DNA of 64,000 nucleotides from contig JACJZF010000003.1 in NCBI GenBank assembly GCA_020635725.1, positions 1-64,000 on the forward strand. The letters are read 5' to 3'. A model generated the notes under the pieces. It searched no databases and was not told where the DNA came from. It saw only the letters and a program-made list of their open reading frames with translations. The translations under genes were made by a program, and so were the position numbers. The DNA comes from Flavobacteriales bacterium. GTDB taxonomy: Bacteria; Bacteroidota; Bacteroidia; Flavobacteriales_F; PHOS-HE28. This document shows, one piece after another, positions 54,311-62,382 of the stretch (position 1 is the stretch's first letter; the number at the start of each line of letters is the position of its first letter).

Positions 54311-54419
54311 TGAACCAACACTTGCAAATGCCATGGAATAATCCGTGGTGCCGCATTGATCAGGTATGTTGCCCCCGCTGCAGCATGCCAAGAGCGCTCA
54401 CCTGTATCTTTCCTCATCC

Positions 54420-54944
54420 ATGCGCTGTCTTTCGCTCGTATTCGCTGTGCTGGCTGCATGGAGTAGCTCTGCACAAGAGGGTGCGTGCAGGGTGGGGCGT
54501 GAGCAGTATGCGATCCTTACTGTGGAGAGCATTGAGGCGTACGGACCATATCTAGAAGGAGTCGCCACCGATTTGACGCCCGAAGAAGTCGATCGAGCGG
54601 AGTGCATTCTAGAGCGCTTCATTGCATGGCACAATGCCTTGACTCGTACACAGCGCGATTTGGTCGCGGATGCTACGTTGGGCCGTGTTCGCCCTGAGTG
54701 CATGATACAGGATTGGCCTCGTTACATCCGCCAGTATGCTGGGGAACGCACGAAGGATGGTCAGCGCCGGATGCACGTGAACCTATTGAATCCGGATGGC
54801 CTCTTCCGGGAACCCGGTCAAGCATGGGTCTTCGTGAATGATGGTGCCGATAACTACTTCAGGGTAACCGTGGACCTGGAAAGGGAGGAGGTCATCCAGT
54901 ACAGCGTGAACGGTCCCTACCCACCGGGCGGGCGGTGTAGGTGA
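54420..54944 (+). CDS. Secreted protein of unknown function
   Basis: From ATG 54420 the 174-residue protein has a signal peptide (MRCLSLVFAVLAAWSSSAQ). The C-terminal half (IRQYAGERTKDGQRRMHVN... WVFVNDGADNYFRVTVDL... YSVNGPY) follows a pattern I know from a family of small secreted Bacteroidota proteins with a QYxG...NGYxxxWVN and DGGNxYFxVxxxL...VNG core. No function is known to me. It stands alone after the IS. Confidence 0.7.
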   Translation: MRCLSLVFAVLAAWSSSAQEGACRVGREQYAILTVESIEAYGPYLEGVATDLTPEEVDRAECILERFIAWHNALTRTQRDLVADATLGRVRPECMIQDWPRYIRQYAGERTKDGQRRMHVNLLNPDGLFREPGQAWVFVNDGADNYFRVTVDLEREEVIQYSVNGPYPPGGRCR

Positions 54945-55101
54945 AAGGGGCTTCGCTGCCGCGTATCAGCGACCCGTGGTTGGTTCGGTTGCCTTACGGA
55001 TCGCCCCGGATCTTTAGTACCAACCAGTCGAGCGTTCGATTCGGGAGCCCGCAGCCAAGAACAACAGGCTCACCGGTAGTAGAGAGACTTTTCAACCGAT
55101 G

Positions 55102-55365
55102 TTAGCAGCAAGAGCCCTTGCAGGAGTAGCGGATGATGTCGTCAAAATCGGGATGAACACGCAGCCGTGAATGGTTTGTTCCTGTTCGGCTGATGCCTGA
55201 GAGCCGGGCGGGTCGTAACCTTGAGTCCAGAAAGGCGAAAGCCACGACGTTGAGGCCTCTACCCTCGACACCCGGTTGGCTGATGAGACCAGCGAGCGCC
55301 CGTCGTGACTTCCATTCCTCTCGGAGGGGCCGTTGCCGCGGCCCTTCCCTCTTCGAGGTTCCCAA
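55102..55365 (-). CDS. Doubtful small ORF downstream of repeat copy B
   Basis: The 87-codon ORF (ATG-less region rich in Arg; ends HPDFDDIIRYSCKGSCC) lies 41 nt after copy B in the orientation of that element, as nrdB follows copy A. It has no signal peptide or family I recognise, and an overlapping ORF exists on the plus strand. It may instead be part of a longer non-coding repeat or RNA. Confidence 0.2.
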   Translation of the reverse strand: MGTSKREGPRQRPLREEWKSRRALAGLISQPGVEGRGLNVVAFAFLDSRLRPARLSGISRTGTNHSRLRVHPDFDDIIRYSCKGSCC

Positions 55366-55405
55366 AGATCACGCGGTCGGTGGGCGGTAACAAGGGTTTG
55401 CGAGA

Positions 55406-55511
55406 GTCACTTTCTCGGACTTTTCAACACGGCCCGATTTCCCGCGACTGACGCGGGAGGGACGCGCGCCCGACACCTGCAAGACACTTTTTTTGACGAT
55501 CAGCTAACAAG
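55406..55511 (-). repeat. 106-bp dispersed element, copy B (inverted)
   Basis: Reverse-complement copy of 46267-46372, about 92% identical over 106 nt by eye, with a longer A-run (AAAAAAAG for AAAAAATT). The conserved hairpin CCCGCG-TCAGT-CGCGGG and the GTGTTGAAAAGTCCGAGAAA block are intact. Weak similarity continues past the CTTGTTA end for some tens of nucleotides. Confidence 0.8.
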
Positions 55512-55728
55512 TGCTGAAACGCACGGCCGCAGAGCGATGCCGAGCGACTGGAATCGGGAATCGCGCATTAGGTGGGCGTTTCAGGGTCATTGCTTCCATC
55601 TGTCCTCCATTGTCACGGCCTTTTTAGCGAGCATAGAGTCTCCACTCAACCGCAAATGGTCTCCCCAGCTCGCTCGAATCTGCTATCCATGATGAACAAT
55701 AGCCCGCACCCACCGCCGTTCTCCGCCC

Positions 55729-56259
55729 ATGCGTATCCGCCGCGGCGTCGCTTGGTTCTTGGCGCTAGCGATGGCGGCCTGTGTTCGCAGCGACGTGGCT
55801 CCGGGGGTAAGTCCTGCCGGCGTCCTGTCCGTTGAGCTCGGTATGAGCAAGGAGGAGGTGATCGGTATCCTGGGCATGCCCCTAGCGGTAAGCGCGCGGC
55901 TCAATGTGCACCAAGGGAACTGCGCCGGCCTGTTGCGCCCTACCGAGCGTGACGTGACCAGCGCAGAGCAGATCACAAGCTTCCTGGACAGCATTTTCAG
56001 CGCCACCCCGTGCTGCGAGGCCATACGACGTCAGCAAGAGGAGAGGCTTTACACAGTCGTCTATTCCCGCATGGTGGAAGCGGATGGAGCGAGCCCCATG
56101 CTATGGGTGCATTTCGACGCGCACGATCGGGTGCGGGAGGTGTACGTCAAGCTGAACAGCCGCAACCCGCTCCAGGAGGACAAGGGCATCTACATGCGCA
56201 ATGCCCAAGGCACCTATCTGATGGACGAGGAGCTGCTGGAGAAGTACTTCGCGAAGTGA
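55729..56259 (+). CDS. Lipoprotein with SmpA/BamE-like motif
   Basis: The 176-residue protein has a lipoprotein signal (MRIRRGVAWFLALAMAACVR; lipobox MAAC) and VELGMSKEEVIGILGMPLAV, the helix-strand motif of SmpA/OmlA-like (BamE fold) proteins. Cys pairs (NCAG, PCCEA) follow. It could be an outer-membrane lipoprotein of unknown partner; a true BamE role is not claimed. Confidence 0.65.
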   Translation: MRIRRGVAWFLALAMAACVRSDVAPGVSPAGVLSVELGMSKEEVIGILGMPLAVSARLNVHQGNCAGLLRPTERDVTSAEQITSFLDSIFSATPCCEAIRRQQEERLYTVVYSRMVEADGASPMLWVHFDAHDRVREVYVKLNSRNPLQEDKGIYMRNAQGTYLMDEELLEKYFAK

Positions 56260-56340
56260 GCGAGGTTGTGGGCCTTGTTCCAGCGGATCTGTGATTCGTG
56301 GCCCGGTGGGGCAAGCAAGCGCCATCCGGTGCGGCACATC

Positions 56341-56348
56341 TAGCTTCG
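56341..56348 (+). promoter_or_regulatory. -7 promoter box TAGCTTCG
   Basis: TAGCTTCG with 4 nt (CCGC) to the ATG at 56353; another candidate leaderless start. Confidence 0.4.
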
Positions 56349-56352
56349 CCGC

Positions 56353-56949
56353 ATGCGCACGTCATGGCTCTTCCTTCTGCCCGCCTTCGTGGCCTGCAGT
56401 GAACCCCCACCACCGCAACCTGAGCTGCCCAAGGCGCTGCAGGAACCGAGCCTGGTGGATGAGGTCGCGGAGTACAGCGGCCGGGGCAGCGGTCGCGATC
56501 TCGTAGATGCGCTCGTCGCCGATGTGCTGAAGAGCGACACGGCCCTGCAGCATCTGTTCAACGACATCGAGGCGCAGCACCGCAACCACGGCGACTCCAC
56601 CGAACGGTGGGAGGACTTCGAGCAGAAGAACCTCGCCTATTACACGAGCGCGAAGCACCATGCCGAGCACATCGCCGATACCGTGATGCGAGCCGCGGAG
56701 TTCGACCGCCTGCGCGCGAGCCAGGCGCGTTACGTGGCCAGCGTGCTCAGCGCCCGCGCCTTGGACAGCGCGTACATGGCGAAGCGCAGCACGCTGAACG
56801 ACGTGGAAGAACTGGTGAAGATCCAGCGCACCTTGGCCCTCATGGAGCGCTACCAGAAGGAGCAGCGCTCCAGCGATGCGGTGCTGCGTGCCGAGTTGGA
56901 ACGCATCAAGGCCTTGGAGAGTCGACTCCGGGCCAACCTGGATCAGTGA
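56353..56949 (+). CDS. Lipoprotein with coiled-coil C-terminus
   Basis: The 198-residue protein has a lipoprotein signal (MRTSWLFLLPAFVACSEP; lipobox FVAC), a Pro-rich linker and a largely helical body with heptad-like ends (RTLALMERYQKEQRSSDAVL, LERIKALESRLRANL). No family recognised. Envelope-anchored by the lipid; function unknown. Confidence 0.7.
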   Translation: MRTSWLFLLPAFVACSEPPPPQPELPKALQEPSLVDEVAEYSGRGSGRDLVDALVADVLKSDTALQHLFNDIEAQHRNHGDSTERWEDFEQKNLAYYTSAKHHAEHIADTVMRAAEFDRLRASQARYVASVLSARALDSAYMAKRSTLNDVEELVKIQRTLALMERYQKEQRSSDAVLRAELERIKALESRLRANLDQ

Positions 56950-57187
56950 GATCTATCTCCAGTTGAGTTCCGTCGACAATCTTGGGGCGCATGCCGCACC
57001 AGTTATGCTTACTGGATCAGGTATCTGAGCAATGCGCTAGGCTGCTCACATCGCGCCGATTCCTTGCCCTCGAGTCCATTCCCGATGTAGAGCTTGGCAT
57101 TCCCCTCCGGGTGGAAATAGCTGCCGGCTACATTTGAAACCGTCGTCAGGAACAAGCAAGGGATTACTTCACTGATTCACACAGGCA

Positions 57188-57799
57188 ATGAGCGAGGCGT
57201 ATTGGGCCGGTCGCCGGGGGCAGGCGTATTCGGGCGGTGATTTCAGCGAGTACCAGCGCGGCCGGCGCGATGAAGGTCTTCCGCCTGTCGCCCCGGATGC
57301 GAGCTGCGTCTTCGGCGGGGTGATGCTGCTTCTGGCCATCCCACTCTTCGCGGCTGTTATTGTGGCCCTGCCGACCGCGCTGGTAGGGGCGCTAGCGATC
57401 ATGTTCCTTTGGCGCTATCGCAAGGACGAGTTTCGCTTCGGCCACTTATACGTCACGTGCCTTTGGAGCTCCTTCCTGACCGTGGTTACCACCCTCGCGG
57501 CTGTTTTCCTGGCACTCTGGGCCGCTGACAACTACCAGGGTCGCGTAATCAGCATCGGCGAAATCGCATGCGGTGCCCTCGCGGTCCAGATGCTCTTCAT
57601 GCTGCTTGTGGCGCTGATTCCGTATCGCCGCTTCCGCTCACGGGGCATGCGGCCATTTGGTTATTGGGGAGCCGTGCGCCTGACCGTGAGCGTGATCGTG
57701 CCGCTCACGTGGTGTTTCATGGCCGTGGCTGCTTATGTCAGTTATCAGTACATGAATGATACCATGCGCGCGACATGGCAACAGGTCATTGCTCCATAG
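57188..57799 (+). CDS. Hypothetical four-helix membrane protein
   Basis: The 203-residue protein has a polar Gly/Arg-rich N-terminus (about 1-38) and about four hydrophobic helices (VFGGVMLLLAIPLFAAVIVA, FLTVVTTLAAVFLALWAA, ALAVQMLFMLLVALIP, LTVSVIVPLTWCFMAVAAYV). No motif recognised. It stands alone between a 238-nt empty spacer and a convergent lipoprotein gene. Confidence 0.6.
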   Translation: MSEAYWAGRRGQAYSGGDFSEYQRGRRDEGLPPVAPDASCVFGGVMLLLAIPLFAAVIVALPTALVGALAIMFLWRYRKDEFRFGHLYVTCLWSSFLTVVTTLAAVFLALWAADNYQGRVISIGEIACGALAVQMLFMLLVALIPYRRFRSRGMRPFGYWGAVRLTVSVIVPLTWCFMAVAAYVSYQYMNDTMRATWQQVIAP

Positions 57800-57887
57800 T
57801 TCCATCGCGCGAGCCTGCATGACATCCCGGTTCCAAGGTGGTGGACCGTGCTGACGAAATAACCTCAGCCAGCTATCGAGCATAGCC

Positions 57888-58295
57888 TCACCAAGCCGCA
57901 GGCCTCATCAGCTCTTGCTCATCAGCCGCGATCCCATACGCGTTCGCGATGAACGTGAACTCCGCGGCGAGAGCCACGCGCGCCGTGCTGTCAAGCATGA
58001 TGCCCTCGCGCTCGAAGTCGATGAGCTGCTTGTTCATCTCGGTGATGGTATGATGCACGAGCGGGTAGAGCTGCGCTGCTTCCGTCACTTCCTCGGCTTC
58101 GATGTCGAAGCAGAGGTGGATGAGCAGGTCCTCGCATCGGTTCACCACCTGTCCAGAGTAGTGCGCATCGGCGCGCATGGCAGGGAGGAACACATGCTCG
58201 CGGATGGTGGAGTTGCGCAGCTGGTCGGTTGCGTAATGCGGAGTCTGGCAGGCGAGCATGCCGACCAGGAGAAGGGCTGGCCAGGCGCGGTGCAT
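57888..58295 (-). CDS. Lipoprotein of unknown function
   Basis: The 135-residue protein has a lipoprotein signal (MHRAWPALLLVGMLACQTP; lipobox MLAC) and a helical mature region with CEDLLIHLCFDIEAEEV. No family recognised. It lies 30 nt downstream of the T9SS gene on the same strand and may be co-transcribed. Confidence 0.65.
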   Translation of the reverse strand: MHRAWPALLLVGMLACQTPHYATDQLRNSTIREHVFLPAMRADAHYSGQVVNRCEDLLIHLCFDIEAEEVTEAAQLYPLVHHTITEMNKQLIDFEREGIMLDSTARVALAAEFTFIANAYGIAADEQELMRPAAW

Positions 58296-58325
58296 GCAGT
58301 GCGGCTAGGGGTGTTAACGATTCGC

Positions 58326-58928
58326 TTACTGCACCACCACTTGCTGTGTAGCGATGCGGTCGTCTGGCCAGCGAATTTGAAGAAGGTACGGTCCGGGTCG
58401 CAGGAGGGTGCTGCCGGCGATGGTTGTCGCCGACGCCAACGGGATTCGTTCCACGATCCGTCCTTGCGCATCAAACAGCGTGAGCTCGCTCGGCGGCTGG
58501 CCGGTAACAGATAGTTGAAGTGGTATTCCCGCGGCGATGGGATTTTGCAGTGTGACCGTGCCGGAGCCACGCGTTTCTTCTTCCATGGCGGTGATCACGG
58601 GAATCTGGCAGAGGATCACGCATTCCCCCACCGATGCGTCCCAGATGCTGAGCTGGCAGGGCACGGAGCACAGGTTGGTGTAAACGGTATCGCCGCTGAT
58701 CCAGAATGGAGGCCAGCCGGTTGATGCCTGTACGCATCCGCTCGGCTCCACCACATACATGTATGGCGGCGTGCAGCCGCCTGACCACATGTTGCTGGCC
58801 GGGCCCATGGCCACCAGCCCGTTGCAGCCGTTGGTAGGCGGCACCGTGTAATAGGTGGTGAGGGTGATCTGGGCCGCGGCGGGAAAGGCGAGCAGTGCGG
58901 CGAGCGCTGGAATGACCCATGCTTTCAT
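58326..58928 (-). CDS. Secreted Cys-rich protein with T9SS sorting domain
   Basis: From ATG 58928 the 200-residue protein has a signal peptide (MKAWVIPALAALLAFPAAAQ), a Cys-rich domain (NGCNG, GGCTPPY, SGCVQ, LCSVPCQL, CVILCQIP) and a C-terminal type A sorting domain (NPIAAGIPLQLSV... QQVVVQ). Predicted surface protein, function unknown. The frame is open upstream to 59012, without signal character. Confidence 0.78.
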   Translation of the reverse strand: MKAWVIPALAALLAFPAAAQITLTTYYTVPPTNGCNGLVAMGPASNMWSGGCTPPYMYVVEPSGCVQASTGWPPFWISGDTVYTNLCSVPCQLSIWDASVGECVILCQIPVITAMEEETRGSGTVTLQNPIAAGIPLQLSVTGQPPSELTLFDAQGRIVERIPLASATTIAGSTLLRPGPYLLQIRWPDDRIATQQVVVQ

Positions 58929-59024
58929 GCCATGAAATTGGAGCTTTCGGATCGCCTTGGATAACCCGACCGAACGAACGCTTGAACAAGGTGCGGTGGA
59001 GTGAGAGCTCAAAGCACGATTGGG

Positions 59025-59623
59025 CTACCAAATCGTCCCGTACGGCGAGCGCAACGTCTGCCCCCCGATATGGTAGAAGCTGGTGCCTAGGCGAGGCCCT
59101 GTGCGGTAAGGCGTTCCCCGGAGCTTGAAGAGCCCGAACCAGCATGTCAGGGTGAGCCCGTAGAGGGCCTCGGTGCGCGATGCGACGCGGTATCGGCCCG
59201 AATCGTACCGATGGATGTACTGCGTATGAGCGAGCCCGCCGTTGATCTGAAGATAGAGGTTGAAGCGTGGTCGACGGACCAGCGTCGCACTGGCGCCGAG
59301 GAAGAGGGGCAGGGTGAGCGCACGTTGCTCGTACGCGCCATTCGCATCGTCAACATGTGCCGGGTTGTGGAACCACCACATGCCCGACTCCAGGGTGATG
59401 CCGGTTCGCGGGAAAGCTCCTCGCTCACCACGATCAGCGGCCCCCACCCCGAGTTGAACCGGTATTCCCGATCCGGTCAGGCGCGCGCGCGCGCTCCAAT
59501 CTGAATCGCTTTCTCGAACCATCGGAAGCCGAGGAAGACGCCCTTCGGCAAGGGAACCAGTTGGGCTTCGGTAATCGTGCCGCTATGTACAACGGCCATA
59601 AGGGCTAGGAGACGAATGCACAT
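59025..59623 (-). pseudogene. Outer-membrane beta-barrel-like protein, out of frame at a (GC)7 tract
   Basis: A signal-peptide frame starts at ATG 59623 (MCIRLLALMAVVHSGTITEA, then QLVPLPKGVFLGFRWFEK) and stops right after the GC tract at 59481-59494. The rest of the protein is in another frame (GIPVQLGVGAADRG... ITLESGMWWFHNP... RPRFNLYLQINGGLAH... RSPYGTIW), with alternating beta strands and an aromatic C-terminus typical of outer-membrane barrels. Removing one GC unit, or adding two, joins them into a 198-residue protein. It is either phase-variable, a pseudogene, or a sequence error. Confidence 0.75.
59481..59494. repeat. (GC)7 dinucleotide tract
   Basis: Fourteen bases of uninterrupted GC repeats within the barrel-protein gene at its frame break. 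A unit change by slipped-strand mispairing would restore or abolish the reading frame. Confidence 0.9.
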
Positions 59624-59680
59624 GGCCGCACATGCGGCGCGCAGGTCAAGCCCGTGCCAGCACGGCGGCGGTATCGTGGC

Positions 59681-60529
59681 TCACCGCGCGACCACGAAGC
59701 GTGCGCTAACGGTGCTTCCGTCAGTTGCACGCAAGACGATCGATAGGTGCCGTTCGGAAGAGCTGCGGTGGCGATCCGGTCCTGCGCCTGAACGATGTCG
59801 TGGAGTACGGCACGGCCGAGCGCATCGAAGCAGGTAGCCTGCCAGCTGCTCGCGTTCGGCAGCTGGATGCGCAGCTCATCAGTGACCGGATTCGGCCAGA
59901 TCCGTGCGGGAGCGCTCAGCTCTTCGGTCATGCCCACGGTCGCTGGCGTGATGCACTGCGGATGCAGCACACGGCTGAAGAGCATGGTCTGCTCCGTGCC
60001 GCAATCCGAATCGATGTAATGTGGCGTGGTAGCGAATGCCGTTGCCACGAAGCAGTATGTGCCATTGGGGTTCCACGCTAGCCCGGTGATGGCGCTGAAG
60101 GCAGCCCCATCACCATGAGCGGCCCATCGTTGTCGAAGTCCCATGCGGTCACGACGCAACTATCGCCATCCACGATGAAGTTGTTCCATGCGGTCTGCAC
60201 GGCATCTGCGACATCGGTCATGCCGATGACCCTCGCACGCTCAGGGTCCTGGATCGCCATGGCAAGGCTGTCATTCGTGTCGGCGACGGCGAGTTCGTAT
60301 ATGACGTAGCCCTGAAAGCGCCAGTTGGGATCCGGTGTGGGGTCCGTGGGAGCGAAGGCTTCGATATAACCGCCGTTCACATTATTGGAACCAGGCGGGT
60401 TGGAAAGCGAGAAGTGCAGCGCGGAGCCGTCGTATTCGATGAAGAGGGAAGGAGCGTCCGGTCCCCAGGATTCTGGGCGTAGCAGGAGGTGCTTACGAAC
60501 AGGGGTATCGATAGATGGAGGAGGCGCAT
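59681..60529 (-). pseudogene. T9SS secreted protein gene with three frame breaks
   Basis: The N-terminus (ATG 60529, MRLLHLSIPLFVSTSCYAQN) is a signal peptide, but three single-base losses are needed to explain the frames: after AQNP (about 60486), after PLMVMG within a GGGG run (about 60104), and near NGTY at about 59735. Joined, they give about 283 residues: WGPDAPSLFIEYDGSALHF, TAWDFDNDGPLMVMG, AAFSAITGLAWNPNGTYCF, and a T9SS tail (IWPNPVTDELR... SARFVVAR). Inactive as read, unless these are assembly errors. Confidence 0.78.
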
Positions 60530-60781
60530 CGCTATTGGATTGGTGAAATCAAAGGTGTCCCTTGCGACTGCATCCGACGGCTACCGCTGCCTGTTTGCGT
60601 ATTACCGTTCCTTGGCGAAATCGTGAACGAGAAGAGCTGGCGGCTCGACCTCGCCACTGGCCACAAGACCGAGTTGTGAAGTACGCTTTATTCTTCAGTC
60701 TACGACTCATTGCTAAAGTTGTGTTGCTCTTGCCGATACATGGCGGCAGTCGCTTCGCGCCCGAAACCAACACCGAAGCGA

Positions 60782-61186
60782 ATGAGAACCAAACAACGAC
60801 CGATGATGCGCATGTTGCCCGTGGCCCTGGGACTGTGCTGCGTTTACCACAGTCATGGCCAAGGTGGCGCGTGGGTTGAGCTCGCGGATGATGGTCCGCC
60901 CGAAACATGGGTGGCGGAGCCGACTTCGATCACCGATGACGGCGCGAATGATGAGGCCTTGGCGCCGGCGCGGCAGCTGCTGATCAGTTTCCGCAGCGAG
61001 AGCGCAGCTGAATGCGAAGTGCGAGTGCTGGACGAGCATGGGCGCTGCGTGCGCAAGTGGACCCGCCTGTGCCACATCGGAAGGAACCTGCTGCCGATTG
61101 ACGCCACGCGACTCGCCAAGGGGCGCTATGTGGTGCGCGTGCAAGAGGGCGACGCCGTGCACGTGACCCGTTTCCTCAGGCCCTGA
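60782..61186 (+). CDS. Small secreted protein with T9SS-like C-terminal domain
   Basis: From ATG 60782 the 134-residue protein has a signal peptide (about MLPVALGLCCVYHSHGQ) and little before the end region LLISFRSESAAECEVRVLDEHGRCVRKW... KGRYVVRVQEGDAVHVTRFL, which resembles a type A sorting domain. Start could also be 60803. A lone sorting-like domain without a passenger is unusual. Ends at a strong terminator. Confidence 0.6.
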   Translation: MRTKQRPMMRMLPVALGLCCVYHSHGQGGAWVELADDGPPETWVAEPTSITDDGANDEALAPARQLLISFRSESAAECEVRVLDEHGRCVRKWTRLCHIGRNLLPIDATRLAKGRYVVRVQEGDAVHVTRFLRP

Positions 61187-61205
61187 GCTGAGCTGCCTTC
61201 TCGTT

Positions 61206-61234
61206 GAGCCGACCACGAGTCGGCTCTTTTGTTT
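61206..61234 (+). terminator. Rho-independent terminator
   Basis: Stem GAGCCGAC/GTCGGCTC (61206-61213 with 61219-61226), 5-nt loop and TTTTGTTT tail end the small secreted-protein gene; it also lies beyond the convergent tspO stop. Confidence 0.8.
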
Positions 61235-61237
61235 GGT

Positions 61238-61738
61238 TCAGGTGTTCAGCTGCGCGAAGGCCGCGTTGAGCGCCAGGGCGAAGCACACCCAGGCGAAGTA
61301 GGGTGCCATGAGCCATCCTGAAAGCGGGCTGATGCGATGGAAGGCCCGAGCGCACGCCGCGATGAGGATCAGCAGGAGCGCCATTTCGGCCAAGGCCCAG
61401 CCCAGCGCGTGCAGCTTGAAGAAGATCACGGACCAGGCGAGGTTCAACACGAGTTGAGTCGCATAGAGCCACATGCTGCGCGATCGCGCCTGAACGGAGG
61501 GGGCCAGCACCCAGATGCGACCGGCGGCCAGGCCCATGAGCACATAGAGCACGGTCCATACCGGCCCGAAGACAGCGTTGGGCGGAGCGAAGAAGGGCCG
61601 CTGGAGCGTGGCGTACCAGCCGTCCACGTCCTGGCTGGTCCAGATGCCGACTGCCGCACCGCTGAGCACCGTGATGCCGATGGATACCGACACCCGGATC
61701 ACGAAACGTGTCGAGGGTAGGTTGATGGCGTCTGGCAT
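61238..61738 (-). CDS. tspO: TspO/MBR family protein
   Basis: From ATG 61738 the 166-residue protein has five hydrophobic helices and the TspO pattern WYATLQRPFFAPPNAVFGPV, then WTVLYVLMGLAAG and WSVIFFKLHALGWALAEMAL. TspO proteins bind porphyrins and cholesterol-like ligands and are linked to stress or tetrapyrrole metabolism. A GTG at 61747 would add three residues. Follows the small basic-protein gene by 11 nt. Confidence 0.9.
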   Translation of the reverse strand: MPDAINLPSTRFVIRVSVSIGITVLSGAAVGIWTSQDVDGWYATLQRPFFAPPNAVFGPVWTVLYVLMGLAAGRIWVLAPSVQARSRSMWLYATQLVLNLAWSVIFFKLHALGWALAEMALLLILIAACARAFHRISPLSGWLMAPYFAWVCFALALNAAFAQLNT

Positions 61739-61749
61739 GCGTTGCACGG

Positions 61750-61926
61750 TTACTCGGCCTCGGTGCCGGTGGCGCTATCTGGGCGCGTGGCAGTCCCTTT
61801 GGACTTGGAGATCTTCTTGACGATGCCAGCCTTCTTGCCGGCCATGCCGACCGGGTCGTAGCGGTGCTTGGCTTTCGCGCGGCGTGGTCCGGAAGACGCA
61901 CGAGCCGTTGGTTTGCGTATGGACAT
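61750..61926 (-). CDS. Small basic protein of unknown function
   Basis: The 58-residue protein (ATG 61926) is rich in Lys/Arg/Ser (KPTARASSGPRRAKAKHRYD, KKAGIVKKISKSKGT). No family recognised; it resembles small nucleic-acid-binding proteins only in charge. Adjacent to tspO and probably co-transcribed. Longer upstream frame (to 62358) has no support. Confidence 0.55.
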   Translation of the reverse strand: MSIRKPTARASSGPRRAKAKHRYDPVGMAGKKAGIVKKISKSKGTATRPDSATGTEAE

Positions 61927-62136
61927 GTTGGATGGTTTCGGGATCCATTGCGAATCGCGGGCCAGGCCGATGTGAAGCACCAACGGGCGTGGCTTGGGGC
62001 ATCTCGGGGAGGATCTTGCTGAGGTGAGGGCGGCTTCGGGACGATGTCGGGTGGAGATTCGGCTTATGACGCCTCGAATCGAACACTGCGCGATGCTTGC
62101 TTGTTCAGCGGTGTGAATTCCTCCTATGCCACCGAG

Positions 62137-62262
62137 ATGAGCCGGATCGATTGGCTGATGAAAGAGGTGCTCATTCCCTTTGTGCTGGCCTTGGGGATCT
62201 ATGGTCTGTTGCAGTACGGCCTCATCGGCAGCGGCGGACCGCCCATGCTCGCGGTGCATTGA
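62137..62262 (+). CDS. Possible small membrane protein
   Basis: ATG 62137 gives 41 residues with one hydrophobic helix (VLIPFVLALGIYGLLQYGL). There is no other support, and the frame is open to 62044. Low confidence. Confidence 0.25.
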   Translation: MSRIDWLMKEVLIPFVLALGIYGLLQYGLIGSGGPPMLAVH

Positions 62263-62382
62263 GGCTATAAGCCAAGGCCCATTTGCCGCGGCGCTACCGC
62301 AGCCGGGGAGGGCGATTTGAGCACGGTGAAGGCAACGCGCCCACGCGGCGCTCGTCATCGGACCGAAAGACTACCTTTCCAC

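Larger units (their letters stand above)
54945..55728. other. 784-nt region without a confident gene
   Basis: It contains the degenerate short repeat (54954-54974), a doubtful minus-strand ORF (55102-55365) and copy B of the 106-bp element (55406-55511). The stretch 55520-55728 shows nothing further. GC-rich hairpin-forming runs occur around 55320-55355 (GGGGCCGTTGCCGCGGCCC). Confidence 0.6.

Noticed and set aside
55333..55692. 119-codon plus-strand ORF over repeat copy B
   Set aside because: Its resemblance to a minus-strand ORF at 46062-46454 is explained by translating the two inverted 106-bp repeat copies; the start region lacks other support.
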